NCBI RefSeq assembly: GCF_021462225.1
Contig: NC_061813.1
Span: 19,306,442-19,370,441 of the forward strand
DNA length: 64,000 nucleotides
Direction of reading: 5' to 3'
Origin: Girardinichthys multiradiatus
Lineage: Eukaryota; Chordata; Actinopteri; Cyprinodontiformes; Goodeidae
Shown piece after piece: positions 1 through 11,827 of the stretch. The notes under the pieces were generated by a model. It ran no database searches and had not been told where the DNA came from. It saw only the letters and a list, made by a program, of their open reading frames with translations. Each line of letters begins with the position of its first letter. Position 1 is the stretch's first letter. The position numbers and the translations under genes are program-made.

Positions 1-1274
1 TATTATTGGCATTGCAACAATTAAACATTTAATATAACTGCCGAAAAGCTTTTCCATATCTCCTCTAACATTTTAGATCACTCATCATTTGCAGTGAGCT
101 CCAAGTCTTTGAGGTTGAAAAGTATCCTTGCCATAACTCTAATCTTTTGCTCCCTCCACCTGTCTTCTTCAAACTGGGAGTCTTACTTGGCCACTCCAAA
201 TCATGTTGATCAAATGAAAAGACTACTTAGACTACGACTATGAACATTATCATGATCCAAGATAGAGCTGTGGATGGCCCCCTCGGTACAATTCTTGCTT
301 TAACTATGTTTTTTTTTTTTTGTTTAGTCCACTGTACATTGCTGCTTTACTAGAGTCACATTTACCAGAGAGCACATCTTAAGCATCAGATTGTTCTCTC
401 TGTGCAGTTTTTCTCTGGTTTTCATTAATCCAGAGAGTTTTTCTGAGATTCTGAGATCCTTTTTTTCACCGAGAGAGTTATCCTTGTTTGTTCTGGTCGG
501 TGTCTACATCCTACCACAAACCTGCACATTAGAGGATTACGTGGACCAAAGCCTAAAAAAAGATGTGTTTTATCAAGTATTACATTGTTTTTATATAACA
601 AATTTTTTACTTATTTAAATGAATTGTTTTGATGCTTAAAATTGGTTTACCTGAGTCTTAGCTTCACAAAGGTAATGGAAAATAATATAATCACAGTATA
701 GACTATTGTGGTGCTATCTGTGAAAAATATGAGTCTGAAGGGCTATGAACCATTTAATGTGAAATAGAAGAATGCAAATGCTTTTAGGTAGTATGTGAGT
801 ATTGTCAACTCACTGGTGTAACATTCCGTCCAATATCATTACCCTTTTAATTAGTATGACAATATTTATAGAATAATAAACAGAAAATTGGCGACTTCGA
901 TTATGTCCCAAATTTCTCCAGGCCATAAAGGACCTAAAACATTATCAAAAGAAGAATGAATTTAAAAAATCATCATAAAAATAAAAATTATCAAAGCAAA
1001 AGAAAAAAGGAAAGTTTTATTTTGCCATGCTGGGCTTTTTAAATGTATTTATGAGAAAAAAAGAAACTTATTTTTGATTATCCTAACTTAGTAACTGCAC
1101 TGGACATACATGTTTCTGTTATTTTATGATTTGTCTATATATTCTTGAATTCTTAACTACAGGTTTGTTGATACTTACTAAAAGATCCATACTGCTGCAT
1201 ATCCCACGTAAACGCAAATCCATTGACTAAAAGTGGTGTGAAAAGAAGTAGGGCAAGTAGCAAAGTTTCAGATT
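1..1274. other. Intronic sequence, no gene seen
   Basis: AT-rich DNA with a short poly-T run near 309-320. The only reading frames are short and have no recognisable domain. Nothing repeat-like was recognised by eye. It lies far upstream of the only exon found and is read as part of a long intron. Confidence 0.6.
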
Positions 1275-2489
1275 TATACACTCACCGGCCACTTTATTAG
1301 GTACACCTTGCTAGTATCTGGTTGGACCCCCTCTTGTCCTCAGAACTGCCTTAATCCTTCATGGCATAGGTTCAACAAGGTACAGGAAACATTCCTCAGA
1401 GATTTTGGTCCATATTGACATGATAGCATCACACAGATGCTGCAGATTTGTCGGCTGCACATCCATGATGCGAATCTCCCGTTCCACCACATCCCAAAGG
1501 TGCTCCATTGGATTGAGATCTGGTGACTGTGGAGACCATTTGAGTCCAGTGAACTCATTGTCATGTTCAAGAAACCATCTGAGATGATTCATGGTTTATG
1601 ACATGGTGCGTTATCCTGCTGGAAGTAACAATAAGAAGATCGCTACACTGTGGTCATAAAGGGATGGACATGGTCAGCAACAATACTCAGGTAGGCTGTG
1701 GCATTGACACGATGCTCAATTGGTACTAAGGAGCCCAAAGTGAGCCAAGAAAATATCCCCCACACCATTACACCACCACTACCAGCCTGAACCGTTGATA
1801 CAAGGCAGGATGGATCCATGCTTTCATGTTGTTGACACCAAATTCTGACCCTACCATCCGAATGTTGCTGCCGAAATCAAGACTCATCAGACCAGACAAT
1901 GTTTTTCCAATCTTCTATTGTCAAATTTTGGTGAGCCTATATGACTTGTAGCCTCAGTTTCCTGTTCTTACCTGACAGGAGTGGCACCCCACTGTGGACT
2001 TCTGCTGCTGTAGCCCATCTGCCTCAAGGTTCGACGTGTTGTGCGTTCAGAGATGCTCTTCTGCATGAGTTGGTTCTAACGAGTGGTTATTTGAGTTACT
2101 GTTACCTTTCTATCAGCTTGAACCAGTCTGGTCATTCTCCTCTGACCTCTGGTATCAACAAGGCATTTGCGCGCACAGAACTGCCGCGCAATGGATATTT
2201 TCTCTTGTACGGACCATTCTCTGTAAACCCTAGAGTGGTAGTGCGTGAAAAGCCCTCTAGATCAGCAGTTTCTGAAATACTCAGACCAGCCCGTCTGGCA
2301 CCAACAACCATGCCACTTTCAAAGTCTTTCTTCCCCATTTTGATGCTCGGTTTGAACTGCAGCAGATCGTCTTGACCATGTCTACATGCCTAAATGCATT
2401 GAGTTGCTGCCATGTGATTGGCTGATTAGAAATTTGCATTAATGAGCAGTTGGACAGGTGTACCTAATAAAGTGGCCGGTGAGTGTATA
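1275..2489 (-). mobile_element. Tc1-like DNA transposon, decayed full-length copy
   Basis: A 1.2-kb element bounded by near-perfect inverted repeats of about 34 bp (1275-1309 and 2456-2489), each reading TACACTCACCGGCC from the outside in, with flanking TA dinucleotides as expected for Tc1/mariner target duplication. The interior carries a broken transposase on the minus strand. The TIRs are much better preserved than the coding part. The length and TIR are those of a common fish Tc1-like family; I do not assign a named subfamily. Confidence 0.9.
1359..2338 (-). pseudogene. Tc1-like transposase, broken
   Basis: Fragments of a Tc1-type transposase lie on the minus strand. The N-terminal piece (2132-2338) starts MGKK and has the helix-turn-helix pattern VVGARRAGLSISETA. 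The C-terminal piece (1359-1592) has the catalytic-domain signature SPDLNPMEHLWD, which supplies the final Glu of the DDE triad. Stops and frameshifts separate the pieces, and the region with the first two Asp residues is not in one open frame. No functional protein can be made. The family cuts and pastes the surrounding element; this copy could move only with enzyme supplied in trans. Confidence 0.88.
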
Positions 2490-5400
2490 TCCTCTGTGTG
2501 TCTGCATGTGTGTCGCTGTCTGTGTGTGCACCCTATACTTTTCTCTCTAAATGGGCTCAGTGTCACTGAGTTCATGACCAGAATGTAATGAAGCTTAGTT
2601 CCTCTTAATGAGCAGCATTGCCACTGCAACATATAATGAACTACATGGTAGTTTTGCCAATATTTCTAAACAAAATTACAACGAGAGACAACCACATTAC
2701 CGAAACAAGAAGAATAATACTTTGGGTGGATTGGATAAGAGAAAAAAAGATAAATATATATAATATGCAACAAAATCCATTCTTAACTAATATTGAAGTC
2801 ATTGTACTGTTTACATTTACATTATACATTGCTGGATTAAGGGGATTTTAACTTATTTTAGATAACTGTGAACATTTAACCATTTCTAACTGGGTATTTT
2901 ATGAAGGCCAACAGAGTAAACATGTTTTAGAAATAAATATGCATATGTTAAAGATTTAATTAATGCTATTCTTTTTTGTGAAACTGTTCTAAAAAAAATG
3001 TTTTTCTCTTCTTCTGCCTGCTTCCTTCTGACAAACCTCCCCACTGATGACTGAAGGTAAGTGTTTGTTTATTGAGCATGTTTTAATTTAGATTTGTCCA
3101 TTTCTTTGTATAATAGAATCCTTTTTAAATGATGATGGTAACCGGATTTTGAAAATGGGACATTTGCAATTCAATATAGTGTTTGTGTCTGTGTGTAAGC
3201 AGGAGTGGGGGTCTTTAGGTATTGATTTCATCCTTATTATCTGAAAGCGATGACACTCTTTAAAATAGCTTCTTAGTTTAGACAAACCTGTACTGGTATT
3301 TTTGTGATGCAGCCTAAAGAAACTGATTTAATGGGTGCACCTAATAAGGTTTCGATGACTTTGACTTGATTTTAATTTTACCTTAAGCTATCATGACTGT
3401 ATCTCCTGAGTGGCAACTCAGGAATATAATAATTCTCTAAGCTCATTCATTTTACCTCCCAAGTCAGCTGATTAATAAGAGAGACAAATAACAGATAGTC
3501 CCCTATATTGGCTGGCTCTACTGTGGCTCTGTTTCATTAATGTTTTATTTAGTCTCTTTGTAGTGTTGTGTGGGTGGCAGGTTAATTTTCAAACCTGTTC
3601 ATGGTTGTGTCACTAACTTCTGTTTTTTCCTTTCATTTATTTTTCAGTTTTTCCATTTAAGTTACTCTGCTGGGTAGTTAATGAGATTGTGAACACTGAA
3701 TTACATACTCATTTAAAGTTCCTTGTACCCTTTCACACTATTGCATGTAGCCTCTAATTTCAAGAATGTATGAAGACCAGTGGCTATAAGTAAATAACAC
3801 TCGGGCATCACCTTTTTACACGTCTGATACTGTAGCACATGTAATGTCATCTCCAGATAAACCATATTGGCACAAAAATCTTGCATATTTTGAACCTTCA
3901 ATCACATGATCCCAACTTAAAGACACAATGCTAGGCTCGACAACTACGACACCTTATGTTCAATGAACAGCATACACATCAAATGAAGGTAGATTCCAAC
4001 CATATGCTGCAAGGTAGAAGCCAGAATATAACTATAGAAATCACTTCAACAAACAACAGTTTTCAAAATGGTCTTATTTTTCTTCCATGAAAAGATGTTT
4101 TTGTCTGTAAACACATTACTTCTTGTTAGACTGTTGTCTTTAACTTAAATCATTCAGGGAATCAAACAGGCACTAGGATTCAGAAGTACACATTAGAATT
4201 TCTGTTGACAGCAGTCTGCACCTTTTAAAGTAGTAATGTTCGGCTGAATCATTCTATTGACGCTAATGATTCCAATGATGAGTAATTTACCCAAATCGAT
4301 CAATCTATGGCACTGAAGAAGGATGTGACTGTATAAATAGCCAAGTAGCAGTTGTTGGGGCATTGTACACGACACAGGGCAAAATGCTCTCAATTTCTTC
4401 ACATTTTGACCCATATAGAAGGTGTTTCTGTGATAAGACAGCATGTGTGACAAAATAAGAACATGTGACTTTCTTTTGGCTGCTTGTTGACTTACTTTTA
4501 ACTGTATTCAAACATATAGTACTGTATATCCATACTTTTATACCACTGCATTAGGGAATTGTGTCATTATACATCAAATAAAGTAGGCGCTGTACTAAAA
4601 AAGTTTTTTTTTAATTGACAAAAGTTGTTTAATTTGTTGATGACATCTGTCAATAGGAACCATTACCTGATATGAGGACAGATAATTCGTCCCACCTCCC
4701 TCCGGCTCAGTGCTTGCTGCAAGAAAGGTGCTGGGCTGGTCAATTTTATAATGAACATAGGGTGTTGCATTCATTCATTCATTCACTTTCTTTTTTCAGG
4801 GCTGGCAGTAGCACCCTCTTCATTAGTTGGTGCCCCAGGCAACTGCCTATATGGCCAATGGAAAGAGCTGGCCTCATCTATCTGTGTGCTTTACATCCTT
4901 ATGTGTGTTTGCTCCTTTCTTTTTGCTTTTTTGTGCACCTGTGAATGTGTCCAACCAATTTTAAATGGACCGGGAAAGTTTTATTGGGGTCACATGCCAT
5001 GGCCTTGATTCTTCTTCCTCAAGTTATTAATTATATTCAACAACTTGTCCAAACTTATGCTTACCATGTACAACAAAATATCTTGGGCTTGCCATAATAT
5101 GACATTATACATTTACAGCAGCCTCATTTGGGATGTTCTTTGCATCAACTTCAGCAACTTATCAATGAAGATGCAAGCAAGTAGAGCAGCTTGATGCTGA
5201 ATCCTGTCAACTACCTAATCTCATGCTCCACTTTAATGAGGAACATTTGCAAGGTGAGAGATGAAAAGTTTTCTAGTCCTTGCACATCAATGTGACAGCT
5301 ATTAGGAGACACCAACAGCTGGTGGAAGGTGGAATCAGGAATGAAGATGCAAGAAAGGGAATGACAGACTGAAACTAAAAGTAGGTAGAGAAGAGGTTAT

Positions 5401-5806
5401 AAAGGTTTGAAGTAATAGAGAGCATTTAAAGCAACAAACAGTAGGACCCTGATCATCCTGATCCTTGGGCCATTCTTGTCCTTCATTAGATATATCATTT
5501 TTGGGGGTTACAAAAGACTAAAGGAGAAAAAAAATAAAGCTTACACTGGAGAAAAGATTTTAAATGTTACTGCCCTACAAAGACCGCCATAAAAAGGTTA
5601 ATATACATATAAGATGAAATTATGGCACCACAACCCTGACACTGTCTTATTAATTCTGTCATTTAGATATCTGATTGAGGATGCTGCTGAAATTACCACC
5701 CTACACAGAATTTAAAATGTATAAATGACAAAAATGTGCAGAGTGACGGAAATTGGGAGAAAAGTTTAAACTCGCTAAACTCATTAGTGTGGGTCACTGA
5801 TATGAC
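2490..5806. other. Intronic sequence, no gene seen
   Basis: No credible coding region. Pyrimidine-rich stretches near 2990-3040 and 4770-4800 resemble splice acceptors, and a GTAAGT lies at 3057, but no conserved peptide accompanies them. A short TG-rich run is at 2498-2530. Sequence around 4800-4860 may be an old dispersed repeat, but I cannot place it. Confidence 0.5.
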
Positions 5807-6395
5807 TGTCATAATGCTGTGTGGTGCTGGACCAAAGGCAGACAAGCACGGAGAAAGCAGAGTGAGTTTGAAACTCCTTCTTTAATTTAAAGAGTCCACT
5901 TACATGCAGGCGAGGTGCAGGGTGACAAGATAATCCTGATTACAAGGTATTTCAAAAACAGAACCTAACAGAACAGGATCCGAAGCAAGGACAAAATCCA
6001 AAAGATACATAACGACACCGCATGGAACAAAGGACAATGATAACTTAAATACAAACGAAGGTGGACATGAAGCCGGTAATCAGGGGGGAACAGGACGCAG
6101 GTGTGGGCAGACTTGAAGACTGAGAGGCAGGTGAACCAAATTAGGTGTAACAGGGACATGAGGAGCAAGATGAGGAACAAACTGTAAACAATCCCAGGGA
6201 ACCAGAACACGGGAGAGAACAGAGACAAGAGGACAGGGCAGGAAATAAACTTCATAACTAAAAACAGGAGGAACGGATCTAAAGAGACAATCATCAAACC
6301 CATAAGAACAGAGCAAAGCAGAACCTAGACAACCTATAAGATAAGGAAAATGCACATGAAACATAGAACCATGAAATAACCATCCACTGGATTAA
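5807..6395 (-). mobile_element. TGTCA-ended non-autonomous element, copy 1
   Basis: Starts TGTCATAATG, followed within 30 bp by GGACCAAAGGCAGACAAGC, a block shared (with variation) with copies at 8450, 22942 and 28892 and, reversed, at 7558 and 11694. On the minus strand it has an ATTAAA near 5880 and a TATTTAA box near 6044-6051, about 237 bp from the TGTCA end. The right boundary is uncertain. No protein is encoded. It is read as a non-autonomous mobile element, possibly LTR-like or hAT-like; the class is unresolved. Confidence 0.6.
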
Positions 6396-6399
6396 ACAG

Positions 6400-6800
6400 A
6401 ATGCATCTCCGCTCCAACCAATCAGCATGAAGTCTGCATTCCTCCTCAGCCAATCACCCTTCAAGGCTTCGCTTATAGGGACCTCCAACCATGGATCTCC
6501 CTTCTCTCCCGCCGAGCTTCGACCCTCCACCACCCCATCGCCACATCTGGCTTCCTAGCTCCTTCCAACTCCCTTATTATCGGCCCTCCACTCCATCACC
6601 AGTATCGGATCCCAGAGGGGAAGACATCTCTAATCCTAATCCTAAATCATTCATCCAAGCTCATATCATTCATAGCATTCATGTCTTCCTCCGGGGTCCG
6701 AGCGCCAAAGAAATAAACATCTGCTATTTAACTTCTCTAATCTGCATCTTTTTTTATTTATTTATTGTGAGTCTTTACAGGATTGAAATTACTCTACCAA
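6400..6800 (+). other. Possible solo LTR or promoter/polyA-bearing repeat
   Basis: This stretch differs in composition from its neighbours (C-rich, GC higher). It contains CCAATC near 6460, a TTATAGGG box near 6473 and AATAAAC near 6712-6718, the order expected for a CCAAT box, a TATA-like box and a polyadenylation signal in an LTR. No TG/CA boundary or target duplication could be fixed, so this is only a suggestion. The 104-residue reading frame here has no recognisable domain. Confidence 0.3.
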
Positions 6801-6961
6801 ATTAAATGTTGATTTTAAGATTAGTATTTAAGCATTATCAGGATATGTATTATCCTTTCATTATATGACATGCAATATATATTCTACATTATGTTACACA
6901 TATTAATATGTAATGTTGGCTGAATGAGTAATACAGCTTGTCTTTGCATAAAAGTGCCATA

Positions 6962-7558
6962 ACTTGACAGCCAATTCCTGTCTTGGGTTTTGGTTTTCAT
7001 TTTGTGTTTTCATTATTTCTTGGTCGTTTATTATGTTCTTTAGCTTTTGCCATATTCAGTTGTTATTTATGCCATTAGAGTTTTGCCATATTAGTTTATT
7101 CCTCAACCTAGTTTCTTAGGTCATTCTTTTATTCTGTCTTTTGTGCATTTTGATATATTTCTTTCAATTCAGTGTTGTTCTTTTCCCCTTGGTTCGAGGA
7201 TTTTTTTGTGTCTTAGGTCTGCCCCCTCTGGGCTAATGAGTCTTCCTCCCTCAGCTTCTCTGCTTTCATTCTGCCACTGCTGTTCCACATATCAACTGAT
7301 TAGCTCTTCAGGTTCCTTTGCCATTTTCCACCCCTTCCTCCGTATAAAAGCACACTGAATTTCAATGTTTATTGCTGCTTTCTGCCGTTGCTTTGTTACG
7401 TTGTTCATTTCTTTAATTATATGTCCATTTGACTGTCGGTGTGACCTGCTTTCTCTGCAAGTCCCCTTGTAAGTTCACCTTGTTTTTCATCATTACAGTA
7501 CTCTGTCTTACCAGAATTTGTATCTTCACTTGGGTCCTGTATAACCTACAGTCATGGC
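6962..7558 (+). mobile_element. TGTCA-ended non-autonomous element, copy 2
   Basis: This copy runs in the opposite orientation to copy 1. It ends with TTGGGTCCTG followed by CAGTCATGGCA, which matches the reversed GGACC...TGTCATG end of its relatives. A TATAAAAG box at 7343-7350 lies about 215 bp before the end, where the other copies also have a TATA-like motif. The interior is T-rich, with no domain-bearing reading frame. The left end, near TTGACAGCC, is approximate. Confidence 0.55.
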
Positions 7559-8449
7559 AATTCCTTGGTAACTATTGGTTGAAGCAAAAAAAAAAAAAAA
7601 AACTGGAAGAAAATTAAAATAACCATAAAACCCATTTTTGCTTTAAGCATATTTCTAATTTAAAGAAATGAATGTACAAAAACTAAATAAAGTAATTTTT
7701 AAATCTTACTAGTAGACATGGGTTACTGGTTACCAGTCTAAAGATACACCATAGTTTAAAAAAGCTATGGTTTCAAAGCCATAAACATTTTCCATCATAT
7801 GGTTTAAAGTACCTTTAATTATAAACCACCACTAAAATTATAATTATGAATCACCAGAGAACATTCAAGAGTGGGCAGAGTTTGTTTAGGACTCTACCGT
7901 GCCAGTCAGTCCCATTTCTCTTGTGTGCAAATAAGACAGCTGGATTGTACAGCAATATGTCTGTTAAAGAGTGCAGGCTAGCCCACTGAGCCCAGTTACT
8001 TTGCCTATTAGCAGTCAGTGTTACTCAATTAGGAGCAGATCAGCAACAATTTATATTATTCTTATTCTTTACTATACAAAAAGCACGTAAATGCTGCGAC
8101 TGAATTCATATTTTGCTTTTGTCTTCCATAAATGTGTACGTCGCTTAGTAAAAAAACAAAAACTTTTAAAATGACCTGCTGTTTTAGCTTACACTTAGAA
8201 AACATTATTTTGACTAGTTGTAACTAAACTAGAATTTTATTTATTTTTTGAATATCTTTTATATATATATATATATATTATATATATATATTTTAAATTA
8301 ACGTATTTTTTATCAGTTTTATTGAGTATATGAAACAGTTGACTGTGAACATTCTCAGTAATCATAGTTCTCAATAACAATATATAAATGTCATAGACAA
8401 CATTATTATGTCTGTAACAATATTATTTTACCAGCAGTCATGTAATAAT
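7559..8449. other. Intronic sequence, no gene seen
   Basis: Contains a poly-A run at 7587-7602, small palindromic AT-rich stretches and the AT microsatellite at 8260-8291. No coding region or recognised repeat otherwise. Confidence 0.5.
8260..8291. repeat. (AT)n microsatellite
   Basis: Two adjoining alternating AT tracts separated by a TT step. Confidence 0.95.
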
Positions 8450-9009
8450 TGTCATGATGTAAGGTTGAGCAGGACCAAAGTGCAAGCACAAGGACGGGAG
8501 CTGCATGGTGAGTTGGCAATGATTTAATAATAAATGATAAACACTTACATGGGGAATGCAGGCAGGGTAACAGGGAAAACACAGAGACATAGAACTAGGG
8601 ATGTGAGCAGAGAATCCAGTAGTGAACAATAAAAAACAGAGAATGTAAATACCGAGGGAAGTGGAGTGTGAACCAATGAACTGGGGAGAGAAGCTAATCG
8701 GGAGAATGTGAGACAGGTGAGGCCCAGGGAACCTAAACAATACAAAGGGAGAATGACTAATTAACCTGATAAGCATGGAGAGCAGGGAGGTGACCAGAAC
8801 ACGAGAAAACAATGACTAGACTTAAGAACATAAACGAGGAAACCAGATCTATCAGGATATAACTAAACACATTTAACACTGGAACCCAGGAAGCAACAAA
8901 ACTAAACACAAGTAACAAAAACTAAACAGTAGGAATCTAATAAACATGAATGAACAGAAAAGCACGTGGCTTAGCAGAGAAAGTAAACAAACAAAGACGG
9001 ATCCTGACA
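8450..9009 (-). mobile_element. TGTCA-ended non-autonomous element, copy 3
   Basis: Both ends are visible: TGTCATGATG at 8450 and GGATCCTGACA ending at 9009, giving short imperfect inverted ends (TGTCATGAT against TGTCAGGAT). The internal block GGACCAAAGTGCAAGCAC follows the left end. On the minus strand a TATTTA box lies near 8646-8655 and ATTAAA near 8525. Total length is 560 bp with no coding capacity. This is the best-bounded short copy of the family in the window. Confidence 0.65.
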
Positions 9010-9828
9010 AATTGTTGCTTTTTCACGTAAAAAAAAATTGTTTAAAATTTTCCTGTTACCTTAAAATCATGATCTGGTGGTATTTTAACTCAAGGTTATG
9101 CTGTGAAAATCTCAGCACAACACGTCTAATTAAATGTTATATAGGTTTAGACTTTCATAAATCCAACAAAAAATATATTTAATCACTGACCTTATTGAAA
9201 CCCAAAGACAAAAACTCAGTACAGCTCTCCATTTGTCCAGTCCAACATTTGAACTCTTAAGACATACTAAAAAGCACAGCCTGTAATCAAGGATGAACAG
9301 GGGCAACAAAAGGGCATGAGAATTTATTGGTTAGTAGCCCATTTGCTTTAGAGGAAGTGTTTCAAAACGTGTATGACCCTTTGGAGATTTGGGGAAATTA
9401 AGTGACTAAAGGCCATTTGAAAAATTTAGACCTATACTTTAAGCCTGTTTGAAGGATATTAGTTATGTTACATGAACCTTTGTTTGATCAGACTTTTATG
9501 TTCAGTGCCATTTTAAAAATGGTTTAAACGGTGAGCCAGTAAATTTCAACCAGTCTGCTGGTCTCTGCTGGCTATGCTCCTGTGGATCTCTGTAGCTCCT
9601 CCAGGGTTAAAATGGGCATCCTTACTTCTACTTCTAGATCAGCTAGATCAGAAGTTACAACTCTTAAAGTCTTTGTGAACAACTTGAAAAGACTATAAAA
9701 GTATTGTCCCTTCCCTTCTTTAATTGTGGTAATTAGACGTGTTATGATTACATGTGAGGAAGCCAGGTTAGAAATCAGCCAGGGGACAAAGATGAGCTTT
9801 TAGTCTGTGATGCAAAGTAATAATTGGG
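9010..9828. other. Intronic sequence with a possible repeat scrap
   Basis: No gene seen. Around 9545-9650 the text GATCTCTGTAGCTCCTCCAG resembles a widespread fish DNA-transposon-derived repeat, but the match is too short to classify. Confidence 0.45.
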
Positions 9829-10084
9829 TTTCAAATTTAAAGTTTGAAGGTCACAGTTATCTCCATCTTTGAGGGGGCCAAGAGGGCACTGATACAAGAG
9901 CAGAGCAGTCAAGTTGCTGGTGAATGGAGGGATGAAAAGGTCAAAACCCTCCACAAGCTGATGAGATAATGACATAGTTTGTCAAAGCATTCTATTATCA
10001 ATGAGTCATTTCTTTTTACAAAATGAAATACATTTAGTTGTTTATGCTGTTTGCAGTAGATGAGTTGGTAAAAGAACATTTTCA
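9829..10084 (+). repeat. Local duplication, arm A (uninterrupted)
   Basis: A roughly 255-bp segment that recurs about 960 bp downstream as arm B (10790-10922 joined to 11695-11827). The arms share long stretches such as AGTCAAGTTGCTGGTG and ACATAGTTTGTCAAAGCATT with scattered substitutions. Arm A lacks the insertion found in arm B and so acts as an empty-site reference. Confidence 0.9.
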
Positions 10085-10789
10085 ATGTTAATCTCCTCAC
10101 TTTATGATGTGCGGGCTCAGGCTGTGATATCCAGTTTGTTTGTGGCCCCTAGCCAGAAGTGGAAAGTGTTTCCGGGGCACAGGTGGAAACACCAATTTGT
10201 CCGAGCTGCCACACCTTGCTGGAGGTTACACGCCTCAGAGTTCTCCCAAATCCTTTTCCCCAGAAGCAACACCAGTGTTTCCAACACTGTCTCTTAAAGG
10301 AATGACTCTTAAACTGTTGTATACTTTCAACACTTTTATTCTAAATGAGGCAGAGGAATGGTTACAGAAATCAGGGCTGAGGTTCCTGTCCCTGACCAGC
10401 TCGGTGACCAAAGTGGTGAAGCAGCCCCGAAAGAAGGTCACACGTGGTTTTTATGTCTGGCACTCCCTTGCAAGGGATGTACACTGCCTCAGTGTTTATC
10501 AGTAGACTATGTGTCACCATTCTAGTGTCTACCTGATAGACTGTAATAGCAGGTGTCCAACCCTAAATCTAAGTGTGGCCACAGCAGTCTAATCAACCCC
10601 CTTACAGAGGATTCCATAATCAAACCCACTGTACTAAACTTTATGTCAAACTGTAGGTCATTTGTCCTTATAATGTACGTCTTATCCTATCTCAACAAAA
10701 CTGAAAACATTAGCATTTATACTTTATCATTCTGGTGTGTATGTTAAAGCTCATCTATAACTAATAGTAAGCAAGGTTATTCCTAGCAA
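10085..10789. other. Spacer between duplicated arms
   Basis: No recognised repeat or gene. Reading frames at 10140-10505 and on the opposite strand have no domain. Confidence 0.5.
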
Positions 10790-11827
10790 TTTCAAATCTA
10801 AAGTTGGAAGGTCACAGTCATCTCCATCTTTGAGGGGCCAAGAGGGCACTGACACAAGAGCATAGCAGTCAAGTTGCTGGTGGACACATGGATAAAAAGG
10901 TCAAAACCCTCCACAAGCTAAATGTCAGGATCTGCCATTTTTGGGTTTTGTTTTTGTTTACTTTTTCTGTGGGTTTTTTGTTAGTTTATTTTGCTTAACT
11001 ATTTCTTCTTAGATCCTTGTGTTCATATGTTTGCTCATATTCCCCAGCAGGTCAGTGCTACTTAGTTATGTTAGTTAGTTCATTTTCCCCAGGTCTGTTG
11101 TTCCCTTTTGTTTATTGTCACTTTAGATTTTGCTTTTTCCCCAGGGTTGTCATTTTAGTATAGTTATCTTTTGTTTAAGCGCTAATGTTTATTCCTTTTC
11201 TGTCAGGTCATTAGTTGCTGTCAGTCACGTAGTGTTTGTTGGTTAACTTTTCCTGTTACTGTTTTCTTTTATGTCCTCAGACTACTTTGTTAGTTCTTAC
11301 TTTCCTGATTCCTAATGTTTTGTTGGTTATAGTTTCCCTAGATCTGTTCCCTGAGTTTTGTTATTTAGTCTTTTTTTCTCTGTTAATTAGTCTTCTCATT
11401 TTGCCTTCAGTTCTCTGCAGCTTATCTTCACACCTGTTCAACATTCATCTAATTACTCCCTTTCTCATTGGTTCCACATTGCACTTCCCCCAGTTTAAAA
11501 GCTCACTGTTTCTCATTGTCATTTGCTGGTTCCTCCCATTAACTACCCTGCTGTTTCTCTGCCGACTCTCTGCATTGCCTTGTTGGAAACGTGCAAGTTT
11601 TTGGAAACCCTTTTTCGTTGAAAGAAGAACCTGATCTCTAATCATGCTGCTGCCCAGTGTCTATCTGCAATTTGGTCCTAACCCAAAACAAACATTGAAA
11701 CTCATGAAATATTGACATAGTTTGTCAAAGCATTCTATTATCATTGAGTCATTTCCTTTTACAAAAGGAAATACATTTAGTTGTTTATGCTGTTTGCAAT
11801 AGGTGACTTGGTAAAAAAACATTTTCA
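10790..11827 (+). repeat. Local duplication, arm B (interrupted)
   Basis: Second arm of the duplication, split into 10790-10922 and 11695-11827 by the element at 10923-11694. Comparison with arm A shows the sequence resuming on the right with AAACTCATG, equivalent to AAGCTGATG of arm A, while the left side also reaches AAGCTAA. About 7-8 bp of target is therefore present on both sides. Confidence 0.88.
10923..11694 (+). mobile_element. TGTCA-ended non-autonomous element, copy 4
   Basis: A 772-bp insertion whose limits are set by comparison of the duplicated arms. It starts TGTCAGGATCTG and ends TTTGGTCCTAACCCAAAACA followed by AACA. A TTTAAAAGC box at 11494-11502 lies about 200 bp before the right end. 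The duplicated target of about 7-8 bp fits hAT transposons better than LTR elements, but it is diverged and I leave the class open. No domain-bearing protein is encoded. Confidence 0.75.

Noticed and set aside
2990..3062. Small exon ending in GAAG|GTAAGT
   Set aside because: There is a good donor but no AG acceptor after the pyrimidine tract and no conserved peptide.
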